Of a stretch of DNA of 64,000 nucleotides, positions 1 through 10,371 are shown piece by piece. The position numbers were made by a program, and so were the translations under genes. This stretch comes from Macrothele yani (lineage: Eukaryota > Arthropoda > Arachnida > Araneae > Macrothelidae): the NCBI GenBank assembly GCA_039090855.1, contig CM076996.1, positions 44,420,469 through 44,484,468 of the forward strand, given 5' to 3'. Each line of letters opens with the position of its first letter. Position 1 is the first letter of the stretch. The notes under the pieces were generated by a model that was given only the letters and a program-made list of their open reading frames with translations, made no database searches and was not told where the DNA came from.

Positions 1-656
1 AGGTTAGGTCCACGTCTCTGCACCATACGTAAGCACTGGAAGGATGCATTGATCAAACACTTTTCTTTTAAGACATAATGGCATATTGCTCTTGAAAATT
101 ATGCTATTTCTTCCTAAAGCTCTACAGGCAAGTTTTATGCGCCGATTAATTTCTTCATCAATGTGACCCTCACTTTATATCTGCTGCCCAAGATAAACGT
201 ACGCATCTGTTATCGCCAGCTTTTCTCCATCAATCGTCAAATCTTCATTTCTTGTAAAAGCATTGTACATCACTTTTGTCTTCTGAAATTTCATTTTTAA
301 TCCCACTTCTTTACTCTTGTCAGCAAGTTCCTGGATCATACTCTGCAGCTCTGATGGGGTAGTTGCAAAAATGACTACGTCATCAGCAAAACGAAGGTGA
401 GTTAGATAATCTCCATTAATCTTTATCCCTTTGTTTTCCCAGTTCAGTGATTGAAAGACATTTTCCAATGTGGCATTAAAGAGCTTGGTAGATATGGTGT
501 CCCCTTTGTCTCACTCCCTTTCCAATTTTTATGTGTGCTGTATTCTCAAACAGCCGAATCTTTGCACTTGCATTTTCATAGATGTTATTAATAGTATTAA
601 TGTATGCATCTTCGACACCGCAGGATTTCAAAGCCATTGTTACTGCTGATGGTTTC
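1..656 (-). pseudogene. RTE-clade LINE fragment, reverse transcriptase region
   Basis: This is a 5'-truncated copy of the RTE family seen at 6583-9361 and 44945-47172. Read on the minus strand it encodes the RT palm, including the catalytic motif LRFADDVVIF, then the segment GLKMKFQKTKVMYNAF and the YLGQQI region. The upstream stretch carries YENASAKIRLFENTAHIKIGKGVRQ in a second frame, so at least one frameshift separates the blocks. The copy runs off the left edge of the window and breaks at about 651-656, where a different repeat begins. It is a dead copy with no endonuclease part here. The family assignment follows from near-identity to the longer copies in the window. Confidence 0.9.
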
Positions 657-1295
657 CAAAAGTCGCGGTTCACTTTAATAATTCGAAAATGAATTACGAC
701 AGGAAAGCAGAGTTAACAGGTATTAATAATAGATGATATGATCTATTTAAGGGATAAGTGAATGACGCCCAAGGCCCCCTTAATTGGGGGGCCCGGCGAG
801 CTATCTCGTAAACGAAGCAAGTTATAAAAAAAAAATCCAATTACAAAGTTGTACAGCTTTCTTACCTTAGTGCAAATCCGCAGAAAAATTTCCAATATCT
901 CTCAAAGTTCGGGCTTTGCCCTCTAGAGCAATAACATATTTACAAGGAAAAGTTTCCCCGCAAATCTTGAAATGTTTCTGCCTTTTCCCGAGCTTTGGAG
1001 GAACAAGCATCTGAGGGCATGATTTTCGCTGGCGAAGTAAAGGTTTGAAAGCACCACTCAGCCCCCACCCCTCAGTCCAACTTTATTAAGTTTTCGCCGA
1101 GAATCTATTGCATTAACTCGCCTAAGCTTAGCGCAAAATCCTGCTGCGCAGTAAATTTGGGTTGCAATTCGTGTACTTAGAACTTTAGAAAGAAATCTTG
1201 GAAATTATGGCCTTAAGCTATCCCAGAAATAAATTATTGTCTGTGCTTACCTCTTCAAGACCACAAAAATACAAAAATCAACTGATATTTAATGT
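651..1295 (+). repeat. Left arm of a ~650-bp inverted dispersed repeat
   Basis: The segment matches the reverse complement of 4545-5217 along its whole length, with small indels. Shared landmarks include GATGATATGATCTATTTAA, the GGCCCCCTTAATT block and CAAATCTTGAAATGTTTCTG. The outer end reads GTTTCCAAAAGTCGCGG against GTTTCCGAAAGTCGCCG in the partner. No protein was recognised. It could be two copies of a dispersed repeat or the long terminal inverted repeats of one element. Confidence 0.8.
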
Positions 1296-1352
1296 ATCCA
1301 TACCTGCTGTCTGTAGTTTTCGACAATCATTTGGAGTGTGTTGCTCTTGTTT

Positions 1353-1530
1353 CAGGGGCGTATATGTAGTATTTTTTTCGGGGGGACGACGAAAAATGGA
1401 AGTTTTGAAATCCACCAAAATAAAATTAAAGGCTAATGGAAAATATAAAAAAATTAAAGCATTTTTTTCTTATGTAAGTTGAGGGGTTAAGGAGGGAATG
1501 CCCCTTGCCCCACCTCTAATTACGCCCCTG
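1353..1530. mobile_element. hAT-type MITE, 178 bp
   Basis: The segment begins CAGGGGCGTA and ends TACGCCCCTG, a perfect 10-bp terminal inverted repeat. The flanking octamers TCTTGTTT and CCTTGTTA match at 6 of 8 positions, as expected of an eroded 8-bp hAT target duplication. The interior is A/T-rich with a G-run and no coding capacity. CAG...CTG ends plus an 8-bp duplication are typical of non-autonomous hAT elements. Confidence 0.7.
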
Positions 1531-2089
1531 CCTTGTTACATAGGCCATGATAGCTGTAGCATTAGGACATGCAAAAGCTGATGTACCGTTGTATGCTGTT
1601 ATTGACATTTCTTGTTCTCAGACTTTAGGAAATATGGGTGCTTCAATTAAGCATTTGTGAAATATGGCACAGTTAAAATTCACCGTAGCGGACCATGCTC
1701 TTTCATTTACCTCGTTGCCTTATCGAGAAAAACTTTTGTACCGAAGTTGAATTATGTCTATCTCTTATGGCGATTTCTGTATCGCGTACAATGGATCAAG
1801 TGCTTTTATTCCTGAGCGTATTCAACGGGCTAAGTACCCAAACCTGTATCAAATAATTGGGAAGTCTTGATGTATAAAGGGTTTAAAAAAATCATGTAAA
1901 TATGCATTTCCCTCGATAATGTTTTCGCCGAATGTGTCGATCGGTAAGATAGGAATGAAAAAACAACAAAAGAAACATTATGTGTTAACTTGCACACATG
2001 AATTCCATACTGCAGCTAGAGACATAAGCAATAGCTTTCAAATTTCCAACATTAAAATAAACAACTTGTCATTATTTATTCCTAACGTG
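1531..2089. other. Unassigned A/T-rich stretch
   Basis: No coding sequence, repeat or RNA gene was recognised here. It lies between the hAT MITE and the larger non-autonomous hAT element. Confidence 0.5.
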
Positions 2090-3950
2090 TAGTGCCGGAT
2101 TTAGACTTTAGTGGGCCCCTAAGCTCAGACATTTAAGTGGGCCCCAAGGCTAAGACACCTAAGTGGGCCCCCAAAGAACTTATGATGTGAAATTAATTAT
2201 GAAGTCTGATAAAAAACTAAACTGTAACTACTACATGATCCGCAGAGTTTTCACAATAAATCACTGTATTTTTCATTATTCTTACAAGCACATGGGTTAA
2301 AAGCGTTTTTACCAATGATGATTTACAAGAATTTGTTGACTTACTTTGTTCTTATCTATCCTTCCAATTAAGTTTTCACTAGAAATGGAAAATAATTTTT
2401 CACTTGCTTATTTAGACATTTTAATAGCTCGGGATCCAGTTTTGCAAAATGTTACTTATTCGGTGTATCGCAAACCTTCTGCAGTTCCATCTCTAATTCC
2501 CTTTACGTCGGCTCACCCTTGGAGTCAGAAGATGTCAGCTTTTCATTTCCTGGTCAAACGTGCTTTCTCACATTCGTCCTCTTTACAATTCAGTAATTTG
2601 GAGCTACAGATAATCAGGGACCAGGCTCGAGCCTTCGGGTACTCTGAGGACATGATACGGAGTGTAATTCACAGAGTTTCGAACCGGACAACTATCACGC
2701 TGTCCAGTGAAGACCAAATCTCAAGATATGTAGGATCAGTACAATATGTGCCGCCCATTGTTCAAGCCCTAAAGAATATCTGCCAAAAATATCATATTGA
2801 TTTTGGGGTGAGGACAAAAACATCCGTACCCTGATCTGCACCGACTGTGATTCTGTCAAAGACATAGACAAATGGGGAATTTACAATATTCCATTGCGTT
2901 CTAATGATGCAGGTAACTCGGAGTCTGCATACATCGGCTCTACATCCAGGAAATTACAGACTAGAGTTATGGAACACAAATATAGTGTCCCCAATGGTGC
3001 ACAAAACACAGCGTTGGCAAGGGCTGTTTGTGGAAGAGGATATGAACCTGAATGGGACAAAGCGGTTGTAGTGGTGACCACATCAAGTAAGTCAGCTTTG
3101 TTATTAGCAGAGAGTTTGTCAATTCTTAAGAATATGGACTGGTGTTGCAATGATGAAGTTCCGGTATCTGTATCGGGAGTATGGAAGAACCTCATACAGT
3201 ATGGACGTCACAACCCTATTCCTCACCGTGAATGCTGACTCAATTTCATAGGACATTAATTGCTTACTTCAATAGTATGTTGAACTTTAATCATGCGTAT
3301 ACGGTAATCTGGCAATGTGTATGTTATATTAACCTATGTGATCTCTAGGCCGTGTTCATTTCATCTGAGGATGTTCCTAAAGTAGGATTGAAAGTACTCA
3401 TGAAATTGGTTTTAACTTATCATTAAAGGTTTTTAAATGCCATTTTCGTCATTTTTATCGTGTATAAAACGGCATGTTCATAGTTTGGTGATATCAGCAA
3501 GATTGGTTTTTGGTGATGTTTGGTGAGGCTTACGATTCCTAGATTTTGTCTTGGATTTTCTAAGGATTTAGCGTTGAATACTTTTCTTAGTGAATCTTTT
3601 TTTGTTATGCAATTTGAAGCCACAGCGGACTTCGACCATTAACATTCCAAGTGTAAACTGGAAGATGTGGATGGATTGTAATGAAAAAGCTGAAACTGTC
3701 TCGTTGACCCCGCTGTACACAGACAGCGACATGAAACCTTTACCCTTGGTGAGTCACTGTCTTGACATCTGTCCCTCTTCCAGACTCTGTTTCTGACCAA
3801 GTGGAAATCATACAAAAGTAAAACTATTTTATAAACCTCTCTCACTCTCTCTACCTATCTATCTATTACTTGCCCAGACATGCCTCGTGGGCCCTTGGTC
3901 AAGGTGTGCCCCAAGGCCCCTGTAGATCCCCCCTCCTTAATCCAGCCCTG
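2090..3950. mobile_element. Non-autonomous hAT-like element, copy 1, with Penelope insertion
   Basis: The left end (AGTGCCGGATTTAG) and right end (CTTAATCCAGCCCTG) match the ends of the copy at 37168-39188, which begins CAGGGCCGGATTAAGG and ends CCTTAATCCGGCACTG. Both copies share the 'gggccccaaggctaagac' left region, the TAGATTTTGTCTTGGATTTT block and a right region with a CTATCTATCT microsatellite. Flanking octamers (about CTAACGTG and CTGATTTG) match only partly, so the insertion is old. Copy 1 has one internal monomer (about 3600-3800) where copy 2 has an array. A Penelope-like fragment occupies about 2305-3527. Confidence 0.7.
2346..3238 (+). pseudogene. Penelope-like element: RT C-terminus plus GIY-YIG endonuclease
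   Basis: The first frame (to 2834) carries FSLEMENNFSLAYLDILIA and YSVYRKP, the pattern at the C-terminal end of Penelope-type RTs (hydrophobic-LDxLxxR followed by YRKPT-like). After a frameshift near 2810 the second frame reads IRTLICTDCDSVKDIDKWGIYNIPL and then AYIGSTSRKLQTRVMEH. The GIY and YIG elements plus the following R are the signature of the GIY-YIG nuclease that Penelope-like elements use for integration. The downstream reading (to HREC, stop at 3238) is open. The N-terminal RT motifs are absent, so the copy is 5'-truncated and inactive. It lies within a hAT element. Confidence 0.85.
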
Positions 3951-4544
3951 CTGATTTGCGGATGATAGCGGTATCATTAATAACAGAAACAAACCATATT
4001 CTTGCAAGCTAGTTAAATAAATAGAGTTCGGACTGTAATGAATAAATAATAGTGGCTACAAATGAACGCAAAAATATCGGTGTTTCAAACAGGATTGCAG
4101 AAACGTTCGGATCTGAAAATAAAATATGCTTATCAGAATAACAGCAGACTCGTATGAGCATATTTGCTTAATTAAACCTTATAAGAACGCAGGATCCTGC
4201 CAGTGTCGTCGACTTCTCCTAGAACTGGTGTCTTTTGTGGACAACGTGTGGCTTACTTATGCAAATGCTTGTTAATTTGCTCCGCCCATATGACCATGGC
4301 AATATACAAAGTTACTTTTTATTCTGAGAAAGAGGTTTGCGGAAGTAAAAGTTCATTTGCGAAGAATGAGTTACTACATGAAGACAATTTTATGCAGTTC
4401 AGCGTCATTTTCGACAAGCCACTGTGACAAGTGAGGACAACTGCTTTTTTGAATCCAGTATCAGGTTTGTGGTAAAAAAAACTTTGTTCATCTATTTTGT
4501 TTTGTCCTGATATATCAATCACTATTGCCAGGGTTTCTTAGAGT
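3951..4544. other. Unassigned stretch between hAT copy 1 and the right inverted arm
   Basis: No recognisable gene or RNA. Short open frames on either strand show no family motif. Confidence 0.5.
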
Positions 4545-5217
4545 TGTTTTCTCACTAAATATCTACTGATTTCTGTAGTTGTTGAGCTCCTGAAGGGGTA
4601 ACCATAGGAAACATTTTTTTTCGGGGATTCGGGGAGAGCTTAAGGACATAGTTTCCAAGATTTCCCTCTAAAGTTCTAGATACATGAACCGAAACCCTAA
4701 AATTATTGCACAGCGGGATTTTTAATGCAAAGCTTAGGTGAGTTGACAGATTCTTGGTGAAAACTGGAAAAAGTCGGACGAGTGGGGGATTTACTTCAGT
4801 GAGTGGTGCTTTCGAACCCTTAACTCCCTTAACTTCACCAACGAAAATCATCCAATTAGATGTCTTTACCTCCAAAGCTCAGGAAAGGGCAGAAACATTT
4901 CAAGATTTGCGGGGAAAACAACTTTTCCTTGTAAATATGTTATAGCTCAGGAGGTCAGAGCCCGAATTTTGAGTTATTGGAAATGTTTCTGCGGATTTAA
5001 GCTAAGGTAAACGCACTGTACAACTTTGTAATTGGAATTTTTTCTAACTTCCTTCGTATACGAGATAGCTCGACGGGCCACCCAAATTAAGGGGGCCTTG
5101 AGGGTTACTCACATATTCTTTAAATAGATCATATCATCTCTTATTAATATCCGTTGACTCTGTTTTTCTGCATCAATTATTTTTCGAGTTATTAAAGTGA
5201 GCGGCGACTTTCGGAAA
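4545..5217 (-). repeat. Right arm of the ~650-bp inverted dispersed repeat
   Basis: Reverse-complement partner of 651-1295. Its outer end, read on the minus strand, starts AGGGTGTTTCCGAAAGTCG. On the plus strand the arm is followed directly by a CTGTGTGTGTG and TA-rich microsatellite. The open frames here are not conserved with the partner arm, which argues against a protein. Confidence 0.8.
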
Positions 5218-5221
5218 CACC

Positions 5222-5326
5222 CTGTGTGTGTGTGTATGCATATGTATATATATATATATATATATTTTTGCCTAGGTCTCTTCTTAATAGAATATACATA
5301 TATATATATATATATATACACACACC
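5222..5326. repeat. TG/TA microsatellite pair
   Basis: A (TG)n(TA)n tract, a ~35-bp unique spacer and a second (TA)nCACACA tract form a near-perfect inverted arrangement that could extrude as a hairpin. Confidence 0.85.
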
Positions 5327-5339
5327 CAAAAGAAGAGTT

Positions 5340-6579
5340 AAGGACAAAATATTGACAAACGTCACCGGACACCCCCTTCAAAATCAAATGAACGGATTCG
5401 CTCCGTTGTTAAGATGCGCGGTACAGCTGCAATCTGTATAAAAACAAGCCTGCAGCTGATCGTGATTATATCGCACTGCGAGGTTGGGTGTAAATGTCGC
5501 GTCGGGAGTGAACTGAACTTGAGAAAGGAAAGACTGTTGGGTGTTATATTAGTGGGTTATCCATAAAGAAATAGAGAGGTGTTTAAACATGCCCAAGTCA
5601 ACTGTTTTGGATGTACTGAATAAATGGAAGACACACGGCATACATGAAGCAGCAAAACGTACCGGCAGACCAAAGAAAATCGGTGATAAAGGACGTCGAA
5701 GCCTCAGGAGAGTCGTTACAGCTAATCCACGAAGTACTGCACAAGATCTCAGTGCACAGGTGAGCAAACATGCTTGAACCTCGATATGTACACGTACCAT
5801 TCACAGAGAACTTCATTCCATGGGTTACCGTGGTCGTGCGGCTGCTCATAAGCCTTTCATCTCCAATCGGAATGCTACTCGTCATTTAACATGGTGTACA
5901 GAATATTTATCGTGAATCGTTGATCAATGGAAACTGGTCCTATAGACTGATTAATCCAGATACACGATCCATCAGTCTGATGGCCATGTGTGGGTATGGA
6001 GGCAGCCGGGGGAACGCTGTTTACCACAGTGTGATGTTCCTACGGTCAAGTTTGGATCTGGCAGTGTATTCGTGTGGGGGTGTTTTTTGTGGTGTGGTCC
6101 CGGCCCAATTGTCTCGTGGGAAAACCTGTTAACCAGCACGTGTACCTCGATATTCTGGACAATTATGCCCTACCAACTGTGTGGCAATACTGTGGAACCG
6201 AGCCTTGTTGGTACCAGCAGGATAATGCACCGAGCCATAAAACAAAGATTGTTACGGCGTGGTTTGACGATAATTGTGTGTGGACTGGCCAGCACAGAGA
6301 CCTGATCTTAATCACATAGAGCACCTATGGGATGAATTAAAGCGCCGCATAAGAAGTTTGGAACCAAGGCCTACTACTAAGCAACAGTTGACGGCAGCAT
6401 TATGTACTGAATGGAAGCGCATACCTATCGTCGTGTTCCGAAATTTTGTCGAAAGCATGTCTCGAAGGCCCAATGCATGCATTAAGGCCAAAGGTGGGCC
6501 GACACCGTACTAATGTATGTCAATAAATGCTATGTTGTGTTTCTCTTCTAGGTGTCCGGGTACTTTTGTCAATGTAGTG
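5340..6579 (+). mobile_element. Tc1-like transposon (family 'ATTGACAAA')
   Basis: The left end reads ATTGACAAACGTCACCGGACACC and the right end is the reverse complement of CACTACATTGACAAAAGTACCCGGACACC. The same family recurs on the minus strand at 60630-62208, with a shared leader (GAACGGAT.CGCT.CGTT and GCGCGGTACAGCTGCAA). The outermost left bases are eroded, so the left boundary is approximate. Confidence 0.85.
5494..6513 (+). pseudogene. Tc1-like transposase, decayed
   Basis: The reading begins MSRRE then a stop. The helix-turn-helix part continues as MPKSTVLDVLNKWKTHGIHEAAKRTGRPKKI, with the GRPKK AT-hook-like linker typical of Tc1 transposases. Later pieces in changing frames are YRGRA.HKPFI, VDQWKLVL, an FLRSSLDLAVYSCGGVF stretch, and the C-terminal block RPDLNHIEHLWDELKRRIRSLEPRP ending SMSRRPNACIKAKGGPTPY, which contains the third catalytic residue (E of NHIEH). 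Several stops and frameshifts make it non-functional. The minus-strand copy at 60.6-62.2 kb helps to align the pieces. Confidence 0.85.
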
Positions 6580-7118
6580 TGTATATCATCATCATAATCC
6601 TCATTGTCAACCATTATCAATCCACTGCTGGACGAAGGTCTCTCCAGGCCTCTTTCACAACGACCTGTCTTGTGCCAGTCTCCTCCATGTTACTCCTGCA
6701 TACTTTCGAATTTCATTCACCCATCTCCCATGTGGTCTTCTTCTGGGTCTTTTCCTGTCCCTTGGAATCCAATCTGAAATTTCGGCTGTCCATTGATGGT
6801 CTGTCTTTCTGGCAGTATGTCCAGCCCATTGCCATTTCAGGGATTTTACTCTGATCATCATGTCTTCCACTCTTGTCATTTTTCGGATCCACGAGTTCCT
6901 CTTCTTATCTCTCCTGGTTACACCAAGCATGCACCTCTATATGCTTCTTTGAGTTGTCTGCAGCTTTTGTATGTCTCTTTTAGGTAAGGTCCACGACTCT
7001 GCACCATACGTAAGCACTGGAAGGATGCATTGATCAAACACTTTTCTTTTAAGACATAATGGCTTATTGCACTTCAAAATTATGCTGTTTCTTCCAAAAG
7101 CTCATCAATCGATAAATC

Positions 7119-8289
7119 TTAATTTCTTGTAAAAGCATTGTACATCACTTTTGTCTTCTGAAAGTTCAGTTTTAATCCCACTTCTTTACTCTTGTCAGCA
7201 AGTTCCTGGATCATGCTCTGCAGCTCTGATGGAGTAGTTGCAAAAATGACTACGTCATCAGCAAAACGAAGGTGAGTTAGATAATCTTCACTAATCTTTA
7301 TCCCTTTGTTTTCCCAGTTCAGTGATTGAAAGACATTTTTCAATGGGGCATTAAAGAGCTTGAGAGATATGGTGTCACCTTGTCTCACTCCCTTTCTAAT
7401 ATTTATGTGTGCTGTATTCTCAAACAGCCGAATCTTTGCATTTTCATAGATGTTATTAATAATATTAATGGATGCATCTTCAATACCGCAGGATTTCAAA
7501 GCCATTGTAACTGCTGATGGTTTCACTGTATCAAAGACCTTTTCATAATTGATAAAAGCCATGCACAATGCAAGTTCATATCCCCTCGCTCTTTCAATTA
7601 GTTCTCTCAGTACGTGGATATGATCTATAGTGTTGTAGCCACTCCTGAATTCAACTTGTTCTCTCGGTTGAGCCATGTTCTGTGTTACCTTCAAGCGGTG
7701 TGATGGAACTTTAGTGAAGATTTTATAAACCACTGATAGGAGGCTGATAGGTCTGTGTAGTTCCTGAGATCCTCAATATCACTTTTTTTATGTAGCAGGA
7801 TCATTGTAGCGTTGTTCAATCCTCAGGAATCTTCCCTTCATTAGGGCATCGAGTGAAAACTTGGGCGAGTACTGTTTCAATTTCTCCACTTGCTTCTTGT
7901 ATGATGTCTACAGTAATTCCATCTTCTCCTGGAGCTTTCCCCTGCTTCATGTTCTTGATTACATGTGCAACTTCTGCTGGGATGACTGGAACAACTCTGG
8001 TACCTTTCATGATGTCTGGAATACATGTATCATCCCTTTCATATAATTTGGAGTAGAAATCTTTCACTCTTGTCAAAATTTCGCCTCTATTTCTTGTTAC
8101 AGAACCATCTTCTTTTCTCAGTGTCATAATCTGTTTTCTTAGCGTACTGAGATGTATCTTTGCTATCTTTAGGATTTGGTTGTTTTCAATTGCTTTCCTC
8201 ACAAGTTCACAATTGAATTTCTTTACGTCTTCAGTGTTATTTTTTCTTACTGTCTTGGATAGCTCTATATATTCCACTTTGGAAGTCAC
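7119..8289 (-). pseudogene. RTE LINE reverse transcriptase domain
   Basis: Two adjacent frames make up the domain. The upstream one (8289 to 7816) reads from the linker to MKQGKAPGEDGITVDIIQEA, the 'GPDGI' fingers motif. The downstream one (7733 to 7119) has MVYKIFTKV, EQVEFRSGYNTIDHIHVLREL, MAFINYEKVFDTV (first catalytic Asp changed to Asn: FINYEK instead of FIDYEK), KGVRQGDTIS and HLRFADDVVIF. A frameshift lies between them, where LHRPISLLSV would be. With the altered Asp and the frameshift it cannot be active. Confidence 0.88.
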
Positions 8290-8417
8290 ATCTTCTTTAG
8301 TTGTCCTAATCTCTCTTCTTTTTTACATCAACATTTTGGTTTTTACTGATAATTTGTTCACATGCAACTTGTTCTTAGGCCCAGCAAATTTTGTTGCTGT
8401 TTTCTTAAGAGCTTTGG

Positions 8418-9356
8418 TTACGTTTCTGTAAACTTCAGAGATGTCCACTTCTTCTCTTCTGATGTTAGACCTTCTAGAATAGAGAATCTGTTCCTCAGTT
8501 CTAATTTGAAGGTATTATGATGCCTTTTAAGATTGGTTACGTCAATACACTTCGTTTGTTTTATGAGCTTGCCACGCTCGAGTTTAGCATTGATGTGCAT
8601 CTTACATATAACCATTCTACGGTCACTACCTGTGTTGAACTTGTTCAGAACACCGCAGTCTTCCATAACAAATTTCTTGTTACACATAATAAAATCAAGT
8701 TCACTTGTCCATCCATTAGGATGCCTCCATGTCCATTTCCTCTGCGGCTTTTTCTTGAAAAAGGAGTTCATGATGAAAAACCCATCTGCCTCTGCAAACT
8801 CTAGGAGAGTATTTCCAGGCTGGTTTCTGTTGCCGTGACCGAATTTACCTACTGAAGTTTCATTCTGTTGCCGTTGTCCTATTTTTGCATTGAAATCTCC
8901 CATAATTATCTTCAAGTGCTGCTTGTCTTTATTATTTAGATGATTAATTTCCTCATAAAATTCTTCAATTTCTTCTTTAGGATGACTTTTGGTGGGTGCA
9001 TAAGTTTGAATAATCTGAGCCTGGTATTTTCTCGAGAGTTGGATAATGAGTCTTGCAGCTCTGTCAGAGGAACTTTCAACTTCTACAACTTTATCCTTCA
9101 GTTTCTTGTTTATTATAAATCCAACACCACTAGTTCTGCCAGTATCTGACCCACGATAGTAGAAGAGATGTCCACTTTTCAGTTCAGTGATATCTCCTTT
9201 TCTCCTTACCTCACTTAGCCCGATGATGTCCCACTTGATCCTTTGTAGTTCCTCTTCCAATTCAAGAAGCCTTGAATCAGAAGATTGGGAGCGTCCATTG
9301 TAAGTAGCGAAGGTCAGCATCAAATGGTACCTAGTCCGGTGATTCTCTGCCTTCAT
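8418..9356 (-). pseudogene. RTE LINE endonuclease (EEP/AP-like) domain
   Basis: A 312-residue open reading frame begins MKAENHRTRYHLMLTFATYNGRS and has the endonuclease/exonuclease/phosphatase motifs in order: ATYNGR (N-terminal Asn), IIGLSEVRRKG (catalytic Glu), IIQTYAPT, IMGDFNAKIG (Asp and Asn), WTWRHPNGWTSELDFIM and GSDRRMV. The last motif is normally SDHR; here the catalytic His is replaced by Arg, which would abolish cleavage. These nucleases nick target DNA to prime reverse transcription. The frame breaks just before the RT part. The host protein family 'craniofacial development protein 2-like' found in databases is often this domain. Confidence 0.88.
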
Positions 9357-9361
9357 GCCGC

Positions 9362-10106
9362 ACTGGCCGCAGTGTGTGTGTGTGTATATATATAGATTGA
9401 TAAAAAATACCCCCCCTCGATATCAAATTTCTCCTCCCCCGTTCCCTAGTTCTGGATCCGCTTTTGCTAAATCACCCTGATGATCATTCTGAAAGTTGAA
9501 ATATGCACATGCCTTCTAGGAATTTTCTTCTACGCAAATAATTTTAATGATCGCCTCCTGCGCAGTGGTATTGGTATTTGTACCTCGAGTAGACGTCTTC
9601 TTAAGTCTACCCATAATTTTTAACCTACGAACCACCATCTCGACCCAAGAACTAGTACTGGTAAATCGTTGTTTTTTTTAAGATAAATGTTGCTGGGACA
9701 CTGATTTCAAAATGTCTCTGTGGGAGAATCACTCTCAGCCCTGCGTCACTCTGTGGAAAAGGGATTGGGATGATAAGTGATTAGAATTGGCCTATCAATT
9801 CACGATTACATAAATTGGGTATGACATTATGACAGTCTCCAAGTGCAACAACCTACGTCTAACTACAGTTAGCTTTAGTGTAATTAATTTACAATAGCGT
9901 GCTTGGTCAGGTGGTACTTTTCTCACATAAGTACATCGAATTTTGACACGTCAAGTAAGAGCAAAATACCAAGATTAGATAGAAGGAAACTTTTTGATAT
10001 TTTTTTCCTTAAGGAATTAACTTCTTTGACAGAAATGAAGCTCAAATAATTTTAACGCTTGCTATTAATAAGTATCAAACAATTTTCGTTCGTTGAGAAA
10101 AATCCA
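9362..10106. other. Unassigned stretch with short GT/TA microsatellite
   Basis: A GTGTGTGTGTGTATATATATA tract lies at about 9373-9393. The rest shows no gene or familiar repeat. Confidence 0.5.
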
Positions 10107-10262
10107 GGGCTCCGGGTTCGAATCCCGGTGAGGCACGGACGTTGTGTTTGTCTTACCGTTCTTACTCTCTCCCTTTCATGGAATCAGTGACACTAAATTA
10201 AGGACAGGCATAGCCCATCGAGATGCTCACGGTGGTCGTTAAACCCCAAAACAGCCAACCAA
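10107..10262 (+). mobile_element. tRNA-derived SINE (family 1), 5'-truncated
   Basis: The copy starts at the B box (CGGGTTCGAATCCCGG) and continues through the family body: GTTGTGTTTGTCTTACC, AGTGAC.CTAAATTA.GGAC, GATGCTCACGGTGGTCGTTAAAC. It lacks the A-box half. Family 1 occurs at least eight times in the window. Confidence 0.85.
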
Positions 10263-10331
10263 AAAATAATTATCCAGAAAAAATATACGAGAAAGTGGGC
10301 CATTTCTTGAGTAGTCCAACGGGAAATATCT

Positions 10332-10371
10332 GCCGCTCCGAGGACGCAGTGGTCTAAGTGCTAGCTTCTGA
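10332..10371 (+). mobile_element. 5' head of a family 1 SINE, split by LINE A
   Basis: The sequence GACGCAGTGGTCTAAGTGCT is the tRNA-like A-box head of family 1. It ends TTCTGA, and the remainder of the same SINE resumes with TTCTGATCATTCGTCCG at 22732, so LINE A (10372-22731) lies between the two parts. Confidence 0.8.

Larger units (their letters stand above)
6583..9361 (-). mobile_element. RTE-clade LINE, nearly complete coding region
   Basis: Read on the minus strand this runs from an AP-like endonuclease through the RT to a C-terminal domain (IRVKSLKWQWAGHTARKTDHQWTAE... GRWVNEIRKYAGVTWRRLAQD) and a TGATGATGATG-type tail at 6583-6600, as usual for RTE elements. It is the longest RTE copy in the window. 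The 5' side ends next to a GT/TA microsatellite at about 9370. Multiple frameshifts show it is inactive. Confidence 0.9.

Noticed and set aside
1198..1482. 94-codon ORF on the plus strand
   Set aside because: It spans the end of an inverted repeat arm and the hAT MITE, so it is a chance fusion of repeat sequence.
5109..5441. ORFs of Ile/Tyr repeats
   Set aside because: They are translations of TA microsatellites.
8418..9356. Host 'craniofacial development protein 2' gene
   Set aside because: The frame is the endonuclease of an RTE LINE with RT downstream and sister copies in the window.
10107..10140. tRNA gene suggested by GGTTCGAATCC
   Set aside because: Only the B-box half is present, and the following sequence matches the SINE body seen in other copies.
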